33,281 nucleotides of DNA from Verrucomicrobiota bacterium (GTDB lineage: Bacteria; Verrucomicrobiota; Verrucomicrobiia; Chthoniobacterales; UBA10450): positions 1 to 33,281 of the forward strand of contig QHOX01000118.1 of the NCBI GenBank assembly GCA_003219465.1, in the 5' to 3' direction. The notes under the pieces are model-generated. The model did no database searches and was not told where the DNA came from. It saw only the letters and a list, made by a program, of their open reading frames with translations. Each line of letters opens with the position of its first letter. The stretch's first letter is position 1. Positions 1-7,844 of the stretch are shown here, in pieces. The position numbers and the translations under genes were made by a program.

Positions 1-205
1 CCGGTCTCTCGACTGGATGGCTTCGCTCAGGTCCGTGAACCAACCGTTCCCCGCTCGTTAGGCCATGCGATACTGAAATGTGATACTACGCGGGTATATT
101 TGGCGGCGCGAAAGTCAACGTGGGTTCGCGCTGATTTATTGGTTTACCCATGAAAACGCGCGTGATGACGCGTGAGTGGGCGTGAGTAAATCTGCTTGGG
201 CAACG

Positions 206-244
206 TCCCAAACCACGCGCTCTACCAAGCTAAGCTACGCCCCG
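206..244 (-). tRNA. tRNA-Pro(TGG), 5' half only
   Basis: Reading the minus strand from 244, the acceptor strand CGGGGCG is followed by TA, a D-stem GCTT/GAGC around AGCTTGGTA, G26, the anticodon-stem strand CGTGG and the loop TTTGGGA, which gives anticodon TGG (Pro). This matches the first 38 nt of bacterial tRNA-Pro. After the loop the expected CCACG is replaced by CGTTGCCCAAGC, and no T-arm (GGTTCRANTCC) or matching CGCCCCG acceptor strand occurs down to base 1. It is therefore a truncated tRNA, an integration or rearrangement scar, or the 5' exon of an interrupted tRNA whose 3' half lies outside the window. The TTGGG of the loop can pair with CCCAA just beyond it (196-211). Confidence 0.6.
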
Positions 245-321
245 AACTCGCAGGGATTCTTTACCACGGGTAGCGCCTTCCCGCACCGGGAAATTCGGCT
301 ACATTGAGCGAAGAAACCGGG

Positions 322-882
322 ATGAAGATATACGGGCTAATCGTTTCCACAGCGCTGCTAATTGCCGCGCTGATGATGCACGGCCAGGAAGCCGCGCCGC
401 CGTCTGTGGATCTGTTTCCAGAACAAGAGGAAGATGAAGCCAGTCCCACGCCCCCTCCGAACGGTCCTGAACTGCCGGAGCTGAAGCAGCTCGACGACCG
501 TTTCAAGCCGAAGTCGCTGGGCAAGGACGCAGATACCCTGCGGGTACACGTCCTATGGCGGGAATTGAAAAATCGTACGGTCAACGATGCCGAGGTGCAG
601 GCCGCAAAGAAATATGCGCAAGCCGCGCGGACGGATTTGGAAAAACGGAATCGGCTTCGCAACTACTACGACATATATTATCAGCGGATGAGCGCGCTGG
701 CCACAACTCCGGAACTCAAATTGGCGTTACAAGCGCTGAAAACTGCTCAACAGAGCATGTTGGATCAGCCTCGGGTGCGACCGTCGCCGACAGCAGAGCC
801 TTCTGGTACGCCGTCACCGACGCCAACAAGCACGCCTGTAAAGAAAAAAAACAAAGAGAAACACAAAAAAATGCATAAGTAA
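322..882 (+). CDS. Secreted Pro/Glu- and Lys-rich hypothetical protein
   Basis: I do not recognise a domain. The 186-aa product begins with a probable signal peptide (MKIYGLIVSTALLIAALMM then HGQEA), so it should be exported. A Pro/Glu/Asp-rich linker follows (about 24-55), then a charged, probably helical middle (60-145) and a Pro/Ser/Thr linker leading to a strongly basic tail (KKKNKEKHKKMHK). I chose the ATG at 322 because it places the hydrophobic segment directly at the N-terminus; a TTG at 304 would add six residues. Short secreted proteins ending in Lys-rich tails after a PTPTPTP-type linker recur in soil Verrucomicrobia, but that comparison is from memory. No operon partner is evident. 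Confidence 0.7.
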   Translation: MKIYGLIVSTALLIAALMMHGQEAAPPSVDLFPEQEEDEASPTPPPNGPELPELKQLDDRFKPKSLGKDADTLRVHVLWRELKNRTVNDAEVQAAKKYAQAARTDLEKRNRLRNYYDIYYQRMSALATTPELKLALQALKTAQQSMLDQPRVRPSPTAEPSGTPSPTPTSTPVKKKNKEKHKKMHK

Positions 883-883
883 C

Positions 884-900
884 GTCCGGTTTTCCCGGAC
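884..900 (+). terminator. Short hairpin just after a stop codon
   Basis: GTCCGG and CCGGAC form a perfect 6-bp stem around TTTTC, one base after the stop codon at 880-882. A second weak hairpin (GCCGC/GCGGC) follows near 907-923. Neither has a proper T-tract, so intrinsic termination is only possible. Confidence 0.35.
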
Positions 901-1067
901 TGTGTCGCCGCCGTTTGCGGCTGCGGATTTGGATGCGTGCAATGTAGGAACGCGCATCTGCCAAGTTGCCAACATTGCTAAGTGCCGCGCAGTGTGAGAT
1001 CTAGCAAAAGATTTTGCTTGCCGCGTCAGCAGCAGTCTTTTAAACCGTCGCGTAACTCTTCACCGCT

Positions 1068-1514
1068 ATGAACTCACTCATCGAACTCATGCAAACCGTT
1101 CTGTTCATCCCCGCACGCTTGCTCGGGCAGGTCGAGTATTCTTACTCTGCCTCGTCTCAGGGACAGGCGCCGGGGCCACTGTTCTGGATCTTCTGGCTAG
1201 CGTTCATGATCTTAATGATCGCAGCCTGCTGGAAAATCTTTACCAAGGCAGGCCAGCCCGGATGGGCCTCAATTATCCCGATTTATAACTGGTACATCTT
1301 GTGCAAAATCGTTGGCCGGCCTGGTTGGTGGGTTATCCTGTTGTTGATTCCGTTCGTAAACTTCATCGTCGGGATAATTCTTTGCATCGACCTGGCAAAG
1401 AGTTTCGGGAAAGGAGTGGGGTTCGGGATTGGTTTGATTCTGCTAGGAGTTATTTTCTTCCCGATTCTCGGCTTCGGCAGCGCGCAATATCAAGGATCCG
1501 CCGCTGGCCTGTGA
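1068..1514 (+). CDS. DUF5684 integral membrane protein
   Basis: The 148-aa product has an N-terminal segment, a transmembrane helix around residues 38-55, and then the conserved block WKIFTKAGQPGWASIIPIYN (about 57-76). That block is characteristic of the DUF5684 family of small bacterial membrane proteins, often mis-annotated as signal peptidase I. Two further hydrophobic helices follow (WWVILLLIPFVNFIVGIILCI and GFGIGLILLGVIFFPILGFG). Function is unknown. No catalytic Ser/Lys of a signal peptidase is apparent. There is no clear ribosome binding site before the ATG at 1068. Confidence 0.75.
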   Translation: MNSLIELMQTVLFIPARLLGQVEYSYSASSQGQAPGPLFWIFWLAFMILMIAACWKIFTKAGQPGWASIIPIYNWYILCKIVGRPGWWVILLLIPFVNFIVGIILCIDLAKSFGKGVGFGIGLILLGVIFFPILGFGSAQYQGSAAGL

Positions 1515-1612
1515 CGCCGCAAACGGCGCCGCAAGCTGCGTAGGCTTTCATACTGAGTTTGCGACTAGCAGCGAGATAGTCGCTCGTTCTTCCGGATCTA
1601 ACGCGGAAGCAA

Positions 1613-1743
1613 GATGTCGCCTGCTTCGCCTCTCCGCTGGTGAAGGGGAGACGATGAAGCTGAGGGGTTGCTCGTTGCGCTTTCGAAACGATCCCTCACC
1701 CTCCCCTCTCCCTTACGAAGGGCGAGGCGACCCAGGCGACATC
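1613..1743. repeat. 131-bp MITE-like element with 11-bp perfect terminal inverted repeats
   Basis: GATGTCGCCTG at 1613-1623 is the exact reverse complement of CAGGCGACATC at 1733-1743. The symmetry continues inwards with mismatches (TCGCCTC on both arms), and the interior contains further palindromic parts such as TCTCC...GGAGA and a CCTCCCCTCTCCC tract. It fills the space between the DUF5684 gene and the stop codon of the enoyl-CoA hydratase gene. It codes for nothing recognisable. It may act as a folded RNA or bidirectional terminator for the convergent genes. Confidence 0.6.
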
Positions 1744-1748
1744 CGGTG

Positions 1749-2513
1749 CTATTCCGCCCACTTCGGCTTGCGCTTCTCGTTAAACGCCGCGATGCCTTCC
1801 CGCGCTTCATCCGACTCACGCGCCTGCATGTGATATTTTAGCGCGAGATCCACGTCTTCCTTTACCGAATGCCACCACAGCTCCTCTACTAATCGTTTCG
1901 TTTGCGCCAGTGCGCCGGGTGCGCCTTGTAAAGCCGACGCGGCAAATTTTTGCGCTTCACTCATCACATCGTCCGGCGCAACAACCCGATTCACCAAGCC
2001 AATTTCCTTCGCGCGTGCGGCATCGATCAACTCTGCGCTGAACAACAATTCGCGCATGTTTCGTTCGCCCACCTGGCGTCGCAGAAATGTCATAACCAAT
2101 CCAGCAACCAGCCCGCGGCGCACCTCCGGATATCCGATTTTTGTTCTTTCAGCGGCGACAACAAAATCGCACGCCGACATGATTCCCGCGCCGCCTGCAA
2201 CTGCTGCGCCATGCACTGCTGCGACCGTGATCAGCCGCGTTTGGCTGATGACGATCAAAGTGTTGGCCACCATTTCGGCGGTCGAATGCGCTTTCGTGGA
2301 ATCGGCGGCTTCCTTCAAATCCAGACCCGTGCAAAACGCCGCTCCTGCGCCGCGCAATATTAGAACCCGCTGCTCCGGTTGCTCGGAAGCTATGTTGATG
2401 GCCGCGCATAATTCAGTCAGCAACTCGAGAGTAAGCGCGTTCCGGCGCTCCGGCCGGTTCAGAGTTACCACACTTATTTGCGGCGATTCTTTTTCGATTA
2501 AAATAACGGGCAT
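1749..2513 (-). CDS. Enoyl-CoA hydratase/isomerase family protein
   Basis: This 254-aa crotonase-fold protein has the family's usual length. The first oxyanion-hole segment is AAFCTGLDLKE (about 58-68), the second is AVHGAAVAGGAG (99-110), and GYPEVRRGL (127-135) supplies one conserved catalytic Glu position (E130). It should hydrate or isomerise a 2-enoyl-CoA in the cytoplasm. It lies 24 bp downstream of a carboxyltransferase of the methylcrotonyl-CoA carboxylase type, so methylglutaconyl-CoA hydratase (LiuC/AUH role, leucine degradation) is the best inference. The second acid position of classical hydratases is not clearly conserved, so substrate assignment from sequence alone is uncertain. 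Confidence 0.88.
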   Translation of the reverse strand: MPVILIEKESPQISVVTLNRPERRNALTLELLTELCAAINIASEQPEQRVLILRGAGAAFCTGLDLKEAADSTKAHSTAEMVANTLIVISQTRLITVAAVHGAAVAGGAGIMSACDFVVAAERTKIGYPEVRRGLVAGLVMTFLRRQVGERNMRELLFSAELIDAARAKEIGLVNRVVAPDDVMSEAQKFAASALQGAPGALAQTKRLVEELWWHSVKEDVDLALKYHMQARESDEAREGIAAFNEKRKPKWAE

Positions 2514-2537
2514 CGGGATCGTTACATCTGTAAATGG

Positions 2538-4169
2538 CTACGTTTGGATGACTCCGGTGTGGAAATGCGCTTTCGGCATTGGACGCGAGACGTATTCCAA
2601 AAGGCGAATCAGCACGTCGCGCGTTTCGTGCGGTTGAATGATGGCGTCCACCCAGCCGCGAGCGGCGCCATAGCGAATGTCGGTTTGCTCTTCATAACTC
2701 TGTTTCACATTCGCGCGAAGTTCCTCCAGTTCGTCGGGTGACGCTTTCTTGTCGCCGCGCTCGCGCGCCTTGGCGAGAATGGAAAACACTGTGTCCGACG
2801 CTTGCGCGGCGCCCATCACTGCGTAACGCGCATTCGGCCAGGCAACGATGAATCGCGGATCGTACGCCTTGCCGCACATTGCGTAATTGCCGGCGCCAAA
2901 TGATCCGCCTACGATCACTGTGATCTTTGGCACGACGGAATTGCTCACCGCGTTCACGAGCTTCGCGCCGCTGCGAATGATTCCGCTCTCTTCCGCATCG
3001 CGGCCGACCATAAACCCGCTGACGTCCTGAAAGAAGATAATCGGCAAATTTGTCTGATTACAATCCATCACGAAGCGCGCCGCTTTATCGGCACTGTCGG
3101 AATAGATCACGCCGCCCATCTGGATTCCTTGCTTTTTTGTCCTGACCTGCACGCGTTGGTTGGCAACAATTCCCACAGGCCGGTCGGTGATCCGGGCATA
3201 TGCAGTTACGAGCGTTTTGCCGTAATCGGCTTTATATTCGTCCATCGAGTTTTCATCAACCACCGTGGCAAGCAGTTCGCGAGCATCGTAATTTTTGCGG
3301 CCATCGAAACTGATCAGATCATAAACGGTGTCTGGATTTTTCGCCGGCTTCGATGTTTGTGATCTCGGCGGGACCGGCCGTCGCCCCCTACCAGTTGCCT
3401 CGGGCAAGAGCTCGACTAACGAACGAAGACGCTTGAGACACGACGAATCATCTTTTTCAAAAAAGTCCACTGTCCCGCTGATCTGCGAATGCATTTGCGC
3501 GCCGCCCAGTTCTTCCGCATCAACAATCTGACCAATGGCCGCTTTCACCAGGGACGGCCCGGCAAGATATAGGCCGCTGCCCTGGGTCATCAAAATCTTG
3601 TCACACAACACCGGCAGATACGCGCCGCCAGCCACGCAATAGCCCATGATCGCGGCAAACTGCGGCACGCCCGCCGCTGAAATCACGGAATTATTGCGAA
3701 AGATCCGGCCGAAATCATCTTCATCCGGAAAAATTTCATCCTGCATCGGCAGAAACACGCCCGCCGAATCCACGAGGTATATAAGCGGCAGCGCACACTC
3801 AAATGCGATGCGCTGCGCGCGAATCACCTTCTTTGTTGTCGCCGGGAAAAATGCGCCTGCTTTCACCGTCGCGTCGTTAGCGACGATCATGCACGGAACG
3901 CCCTCGACATTGCCGATCCCTGTCACGACTCCCGCCGCGGGAATTTTCCCCCATTGCTCATACATTTTGTACGCGGCCCAGAGGCCGATCTCGAAAAATG
4001 GCGAGTCCTTGTCGAGCAAATGCCGCAGCCGCTCGCGCACCGGCAAACGTCCCATCTTGCGCTGACGCTCGTGTCCGGCCTTGCCGCCGCCTTCACGGAG
4101 CACAGCCTCCTCTTGTGCAATCGCCGCGCAATGCGCGCGCAACACTTCACTCGTGCTCGATCGAGACAT
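2538..4169 (-). CDS. mccB: Acyl-CoA carboxylase carboxyltransferase (beta) subunit, methylcrotonyl-CoA carboxylase-like
   Basis: The product (543 aa from the ATG at 4169; an in-frame GTG at 4181 would add four residues) has the two-lobed carboxyltransferase fold and full family length. The N-lobe contains AAGVPQFAAIMGYCVAGGAY and LYLAGPSLVKAAIGQIVDAEELGGA. The C-lobe contains NLPIIFFQDVSGFMVG and the biotin/CoA-site Gly-rich stretch VIVGGSFGAGNYAMCGKAYD. These resemble the beta subunit of 3-methylcrotonyl-CoA carboxylase more than that of propionyl-CoA carboxylase. It transfers CO2 from carboxybiotin to an acyl-CoA, but needs a biotin carboxylase/BCCP subunit that is not in this window. It is co-directional with, and 24 bp from, the enoyl-CoA hydratase gene, so the two are almost certainly co-transcribed. 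Confidence 0.9.
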   Translation of the reverse strand: MSRSSTSEVLRAHCAAIAQEEAVLREGGGKAGHERQRKMGRLPVRERLRHLLDKDSPFFEIGLWAAYKMYEQWGKIPAAGVVTGIGNVEGVPCMIVANDATVKAGAFFPATTKKVIRAQRIAFECALPLIYLVDSAGVFLPMQDEIFPDEDDFGRIFRNNSVISAAGVPQFAAIMGYCVAGGAYLPVLCDKILMTQGSGLYLAGPSLVKAAIGQIVDAEELGGAQMHSQISGTVDFFEKDDSSCLKRLRSLVELLPEATGRGRRPVPPRSQTSKPAKNPDTVYDLISFDGRKNYDARELLATVVDENSMDEYKADYGKTLVTAYARITDRPVGIVANQRVQVRTKKQGIQMGGVIYSDSADKAARFVMDCNQTNLPIIFFQDVSGFMVGRDAEESGIIRSGAKLVNAVSNSVVPKITVIVGGSFGAGNYAMCGKAYDPRFIVAWPNARYAVMGAAQASDTVFSILAKARERGDKKASPDELEELRANVKQSYEEQTDIRYGAARGWVDAIIQPHETRDVLIRLLEYVSRPMPKAHFHTGVIQT

Positions 4170-4215
4170 ATCCAGAGCCACGCTTAATCTGCGTGAGGGA
4201 CCGAATCAAGCTGAC

Positions 4216-4255
4216 AGAATGAGCAGAATTTTCAGAATAGGATTTTGTTCATTCT
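4216..4255. repeat. Inverted repeat with 14-bp arms between divergent genes
   Basis: AGAATGAGCAGAAT (4216-4229) and ATTTTGTTCATTCT (4242-4255) are inverted repeats with two differences, both G-to-A. As plus-strand RNA, both mismatches become G-U pairs, so a 14-bp stem with a 12-nt loop would form. It lies in the 210-bp gap between the divergent carboxylase and GH15 genes and could be a regulator site or a small repeat unit. No clear -35/-10 boxes stand out. Confidence 0.45.
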
Positions 4256-4382
4256 ACAGATTCTCTGCCAGTCGATGTCAGACGATAAGCACAATGGCTA
4301 CGAAGTCGCTCAAACTTGGGCAAACACTCGCTTCCACTGTTAGGGTCTTGCTGTGCGAATTCGATTAGTCTAACGCTTAGGG

Positions 4383-6773
4383 ATGAGTTCGCCTGACAGT
4401 TCGGTAGCGTTTGGCGCGCCGGGTATTGAGCCGCGCTGGACCTCGAGCGCGAAAGAGGGCGTGGGCACCGCGTATCACACCAGTTGCCGCGTCTGGTTCA
4501 CGCTGAGCCACGGCATCGTAAACGAAATTTATTATCCGCACGTCGATCAACCGAACACGCGCGATTTTCAGTATCTCATCAGTGACGGCGAAACGTTTTG
4601 CCACGAGGAAAAACGCGACCTTGATCAGGTGATCGAATATCCGGAACGCGATTGTCTTTTTTATCGCCTGACAAATTCGGAACCCGGCGGTCGTTATCGC
4701 CTGATGAAACATGTGCTCACCGATCCCCACGGTTCGGTACTACTTGTGCATACAAAACTCGAAGTGTTCGATCAATCGCTGGACGGCAAGTTGCACGTGT
4801 ATGCGTTGCTGGCACCGCACATCGCAGGCTGCGGCACGGGTAATTCCGCGTGGTGCTCGGAAATCGGCGGGCAAAAATTATTTCACGCGCAGCGCGAAAC
4901 CACTCACCTAGTGATGGCATGCAGCACCGACTTCTTATGCCGATCGGTTGGCTATGTCGGCTTCAGCGATGGCTGGCAGGACCTGATGCACAATTTCAAA
5001 ATGGACTGGGAATTTCAGACGGCCGAGCACGGCAACATCGCGTTAACTGGCGAAATCGATCTGCGCGAGAAGGCCGAATTCACAATCGCGGTTGCGTTTG
5101 GTCGAAGTTATCAGAGCGCAGCCACGAAATTATTCCAATCGATGGCCGAATCGTTTATGCGGCATCGCCAGGCATACGCTCGGCAGTGGCAACGCGCGGT
5201 CGTGAATCCCGAATTCGACTTCAGCGCCGATACGTCTGACGGCGGCGGGGAATATCGGCTTAGCCGGTGCGTGTTACTGGCGCATGAGGACAAAGTCTTC
5301 CAAGGCGCAATCGTCGCTTCGATGAGCATTCCCTGGGGCGAAACCAAGGGCGATCTGGATCTTGGCGGTTATCATCTCGTTTGGACGCGCGACTTGGTGC
5401 AGAGTGCAAGCGCGCTGCTCGCCACGGGTCAGACCGGAACGCCGCTGCGCGCGCTGGTTTGGCTGGCGGCGATCCAGCGACCGGACGGCTCATTTCCGCA
5501 AAACAGCTGGATCGATGGGACCGCCTACTGGTCTGGGCTACAGCTTGATCAGGTCGCGTTCCCGATATTGCTAGCGTGGCGCTTGCATAAACACGATGGG
5601 CTCGGCCTGTTCAACCCACGCGTGATGATTGTGCGCGCCGCTGCGCGTCTCATTTTGCAGGGGCCCGTCACCGCCCAAGAGCGCTGGGAAGAAAACGCCG
5701 GCTATTCGCCATCGACGATCGCAGTAGTGATTGCCAGTCTTGCTTCCGCCGCGGAGTGGGCCAAAGAATTTGGCAATACGGACGCTGCGGATTTCATTTT
5801 CGCATACGCCGACTGGTTGGCTGCGCACGTCGAAGAATGGACGGTCACCACACAGGGCGAGCTGGTGAAAGACATTGCTCGCCATTACATCCGAATTAAT
5901 CCAGCCGATCCAAATGCGCCCGATCCGCATGCTGATCCCAACACCACAATGATTCAGATCGCAAATGGTGGCGGACTGCATCCGGCGCGGAATGTTGTCG
6001 GCGGCGATTTTCTTCATCTGGTGCGATACGGCATTCGCCACCCAAACGATCCGCTCGTACGCGACTCAATCGAGGTGATCGATCGCGTTCTCAAACACGA
6101 CCTGCCTCAAGGTCCGGGCTGGCGTCGTTACAATCACGATGGTTACGGCCAAAAAGATGACGGCAGCGCTTACGACGGAACCGGGGTCGGCAGATGCTGG
6201 CCGATCTTAACAGGAGAACGCGGCCATTATGAACTCGCGGCCGGTCGAGATCCAAAACCATTCATCAGAACGATGGAAGATTTTTCCAACGCAGGCGGGA
6301 TGCTTACCGAGCAGGTTTGGGACGGACCTGACTTGCCACATCTGAGAATGAAACGCGGGTGCCCGACAGGCGCTGCGATGCCGCTTTGCTGGTCGCACGC
6401 CGAATACGTTTCGCTCGTGCGCAGCCGCCACGACGGCGTTTGCTTCCATCGTGTGGACCCAGCGTACCAGCGCTACGTCGTGAATCCAGTACCGAACCGT
6501 TTTGAGATTTGGACGCTTCGTCATGCCCTGCGGCGGATTTCGCGCGGCAAAATTTTGCGGATCATCCTCGCCGAAGAGGCGACTATCGCCTCGTCAACGG
6601 ATAATTGGCAGCGGACTAACGAGTCGCAGATGACGCGTCAGGACAAACTGAATCTTTGGTTCGCAGATTTTCCAACCGCCGAATGCCCGGTCGGTTCAGT
6701 GTTTGCGTTTACAATTTTTTGGAAACGCAATCAACGTTGGGAGAACCGCAACTGGGATGTGGCTATTATTTGA
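4383..6773 (+). CDS. Glycoside hydrolase family 15 glucoamylase/glucodextranase-like
   Basis: The 796-aa protein has the full bacterial GH15 architecture. An N-terminal super-beta-sandwich (about 1-280) contains YHTSCRVWFTLSHGIVNEIYYP. The (alpha/alpha)6 catalytic domain (about 290-690) contains HLVWTRDL (331-338), QERWEENAGYSPST around residues 432-445 with the general-acid Glu, and LTEQVWD with the general base E643. A short C-terminal beta domain ends FTIFWKRNQRWENRNWDV. It should release glucose from alpha-glucan non-reducing ends. No signal peptide is visible, which suggests a cytoplasmic role, for example in glycogen or maltodextrin turnover. It stands alone, divergent from the carboxylase operon. 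Confidence 0.92.
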   Translation: MSSPDSSVAFGAPGIEPRWTSSAKEGVGTAYHTSCRVWFTLSHGIVNEIYYPHVDQPNTRDFQYLISDGETFCHEEKRDLDQVIEYPERDCLFYRLTNSEPGGRYRLMKHVLTDPHGSVLLVHTKLEVFDQSLDGKLHVYALLAPHIAGCGTGNSAWCSEIGGQKLFHAQRETTHLVMACSTDFLCRSVGYVGFSDGWQDLMHNFKMDWEFQTAEHGNIALTGEIDLREKAEFTIAVAFGRSYQSAATKLFQSMAESFMRHRQAYARQWQRAVVNPEFDFSADTSDGGGEYRLSRCVLLAHEDKVFQGAIVASMSIPWGETKGDLDLGGYHLVWTRDLVQSASALLATGQTGTPLRALVWLAAIQRPDGSFPQNSWIDGTAYWSGLQLDQVAFPILLAWRLHKHDGLGLFNPRVMIVRAAARLILQGPVTAQERWEENAGYSPSTIAVVIASLASAAEWAKEFGNTDAADFIFAYADWLAAHVEEWTVTTQGELVKDIARHYIRINPADPNAPDPHADPNTTMIQIANGGGLHPARNVVGGDFLHLVRYGIRHPNDPLVRDSIEVIDRVLKHDLPQGPGWRRYNHDGYGQKDDGSAYDGTGVGRCWPILTGERGHYELAAGRDPKPFIRTMEDFSNAGGMLTEQVWDGPDLPHLRMKRGCPTGAAMPLCWSHAEYVSLVRSRHDGVCFHRVDPAYQRYVVNPVPNRFEIWTLRHALRRISRGKILRIILAEEATIASSTDNWQRTNESQMTRQDKLNLWFADFPTAECPVGSVFAFTIFWKRNQRWENRNWDVAII

Positions 6774-6873
6774 AACGCGGTGCTACCGACTTGTCAGCCG
6801 TTGTGACGTGTCGAGGCGTTCGCCAACCCAACGGCTGTTTTGTAACAACACCCCCCACCCGTGCGCTCCATTG

Positions 6874-7053
6874 CTATTTCGGCTTCGCCGCAGTGTCGAT
6901 GCCGTAATCATCCTGCCCCACCCCAACTACAGTGGTCTGATCTGGCGGATAAGGCTTCGGCGGGTACGGTGACTTGAATATCGCGAACGCGTTGGACCCA
7001 ACGAACAGCAGCCAGAGCACGAGGGCGATGATTGCTGGTTCATTTGTTTTCAT
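6874..7053 (-). CDS. Small single-helix membrane protein, Pro-rich tail
   Basis: The 59-aa product has one hydrophobic helix (about residues 7-24, AIIALVLWLLFVGSNAFAIF), then a Pro/Tyr-rich stretch (SPYPPKPYPPDQT) and a short hydrophilic C-terminus. It could be membrane-anchored, or exported with the helix acting as signal sequence (SNAFA is a plausible cleavage site). I start at the ATG at 7053; an in-frame TTG is at 7059. No family is recognised and no Shine-Dalgarno sequence is visible, so the call rests on compositional plausibility and lack of overlap. Confidence 0.45.
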   Translation of the reverse strand: MKTNEPAIIALVLWLLFVGSNAFAIFKSPYPPKPYPPDQTTVVGVGQDDYGIDTAAKPK

Positions 7054-7281
7054 GCTCAACCGTACCGACTACCGTGTGGTGTCGCGACGGCGCTGTGATG
7101 GATTTTACTCTGCCACGCGAGAAAGAATGCACGCTGCCTCTCAGTCGGCTGCGGTCGGCTCGAAACTAGTCGCGGCTATGACGTATCTCGAACGAGGCAT
7201 TCCGCATACCCCGCGAGAGGGACACGAAAATCTCGCGAACGCGAAATAGCGCTGCTGTTTAGAACGCAGTTACTCTCACGC

Positions 7282-7503
7282 ATGAAAACGATCGAGCTTC
7301 CAAGGGCATTCCCGCTACGCACGCTAATAGTCTGTTTCACAATCTGGCTAATTGCGACTGAGATCCTTGTCTTTGATCAGATCAAATTTGACAGCAGAAC
7401 TCGCCTGCTTGAGCAAGCTGCGCGGGCGCTTCATGGACCAGAGGTTATCGTTCCAAACGAACCGTCCCACGTTCCAAGCGGCGCAAAAATGCAAACCTTG
7501 TGA
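7282..7503 (+). CDS. Small membrane protein (73 aa), hypothetical
   Basis: It starts MKTIELPRAFPLRTLIVCFT and has one transmembrane helix (about residues 14-31), followed by a charged segment of about 40 residues predicted to lie outside the membrane. No family is recognised. It is upstream of another tiny protein with the same MKTI start; the TGA stop (7501-7503) overlaps a GTG by two bases, which may or may not be used. It could be a stress or sensor-type microprotein, but nothing in the sequence proves function. Confidence 0.45.
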   Translation: MKTIELPRAFPLRTLIVCFTIWLIATEILVFDQIKFDSRTRLLEQAARALHGPEVIVPNEPSHVPSGAKMQTL

Positions 7504-7664
7504 ACCAACGATCCGGCAATAGTTCAGTCATGGCGAGTAACGTTTTCGCGGTTACCACTTGGTTCTCATCCTGCAGGGGGAGCAGTGATTGTCTCGGAAG
7601 TGGCAAACCAAAATCCGACACACGCGCAATCGCAGCAGGCGAATCGAAGAATACGGTAAAGCGT

Positions 7665-7814
7665 ATGAAAACGATTGTTCAAACCGCAGCCGTAGCGCGT
7701 GAGGCCATTCCGTTAAGAGAAATGATTCCGTTCTGGTTCGCCGTTTCCAGCCCGCTAATCGGCGTGATCATGGGCTTGCTTGGCGCGTGGTTCGTTACAT
7801 GGCTTAACGCGTGA
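7665..7814 (+). CDS. Very small membrane protein (49 aa), hypothetical
   Basis: The product starts MKTIVQTAAVAREAIPLREM and is followed by one long hydrophobic helix (FWFAVSSPLIGVIMGLLGAWFV) that ends at the C-terminus. The frame is open back to a GTG at 7500, but the extra 55 residues look non-coding (Ser/Cys/Arg-rich), so I prefer the internal ATG at 7665, which has GGTAAAG eight bases upstream. It sits just upstream of the receiver-domain gene on the same strand, so co-transcription is possible. Confidence 0.4.
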   Translation: MKTIVQTAAVAREAIPLREMIPFWFAVSSPLIGVIMGLLGAWFVTWLNA

Positions 7815-7844
7815 CATCCCGTAACCAATGTGCATTCATGGATC

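Noticed and set aside
2056-2637. Plus-strand open frame of 193 codons
   Set aside because: Antisense to the enoyl-CoA hydratase gene; Ser/Arg/Ala-rich shadow typical of GC-rich antisense frames.
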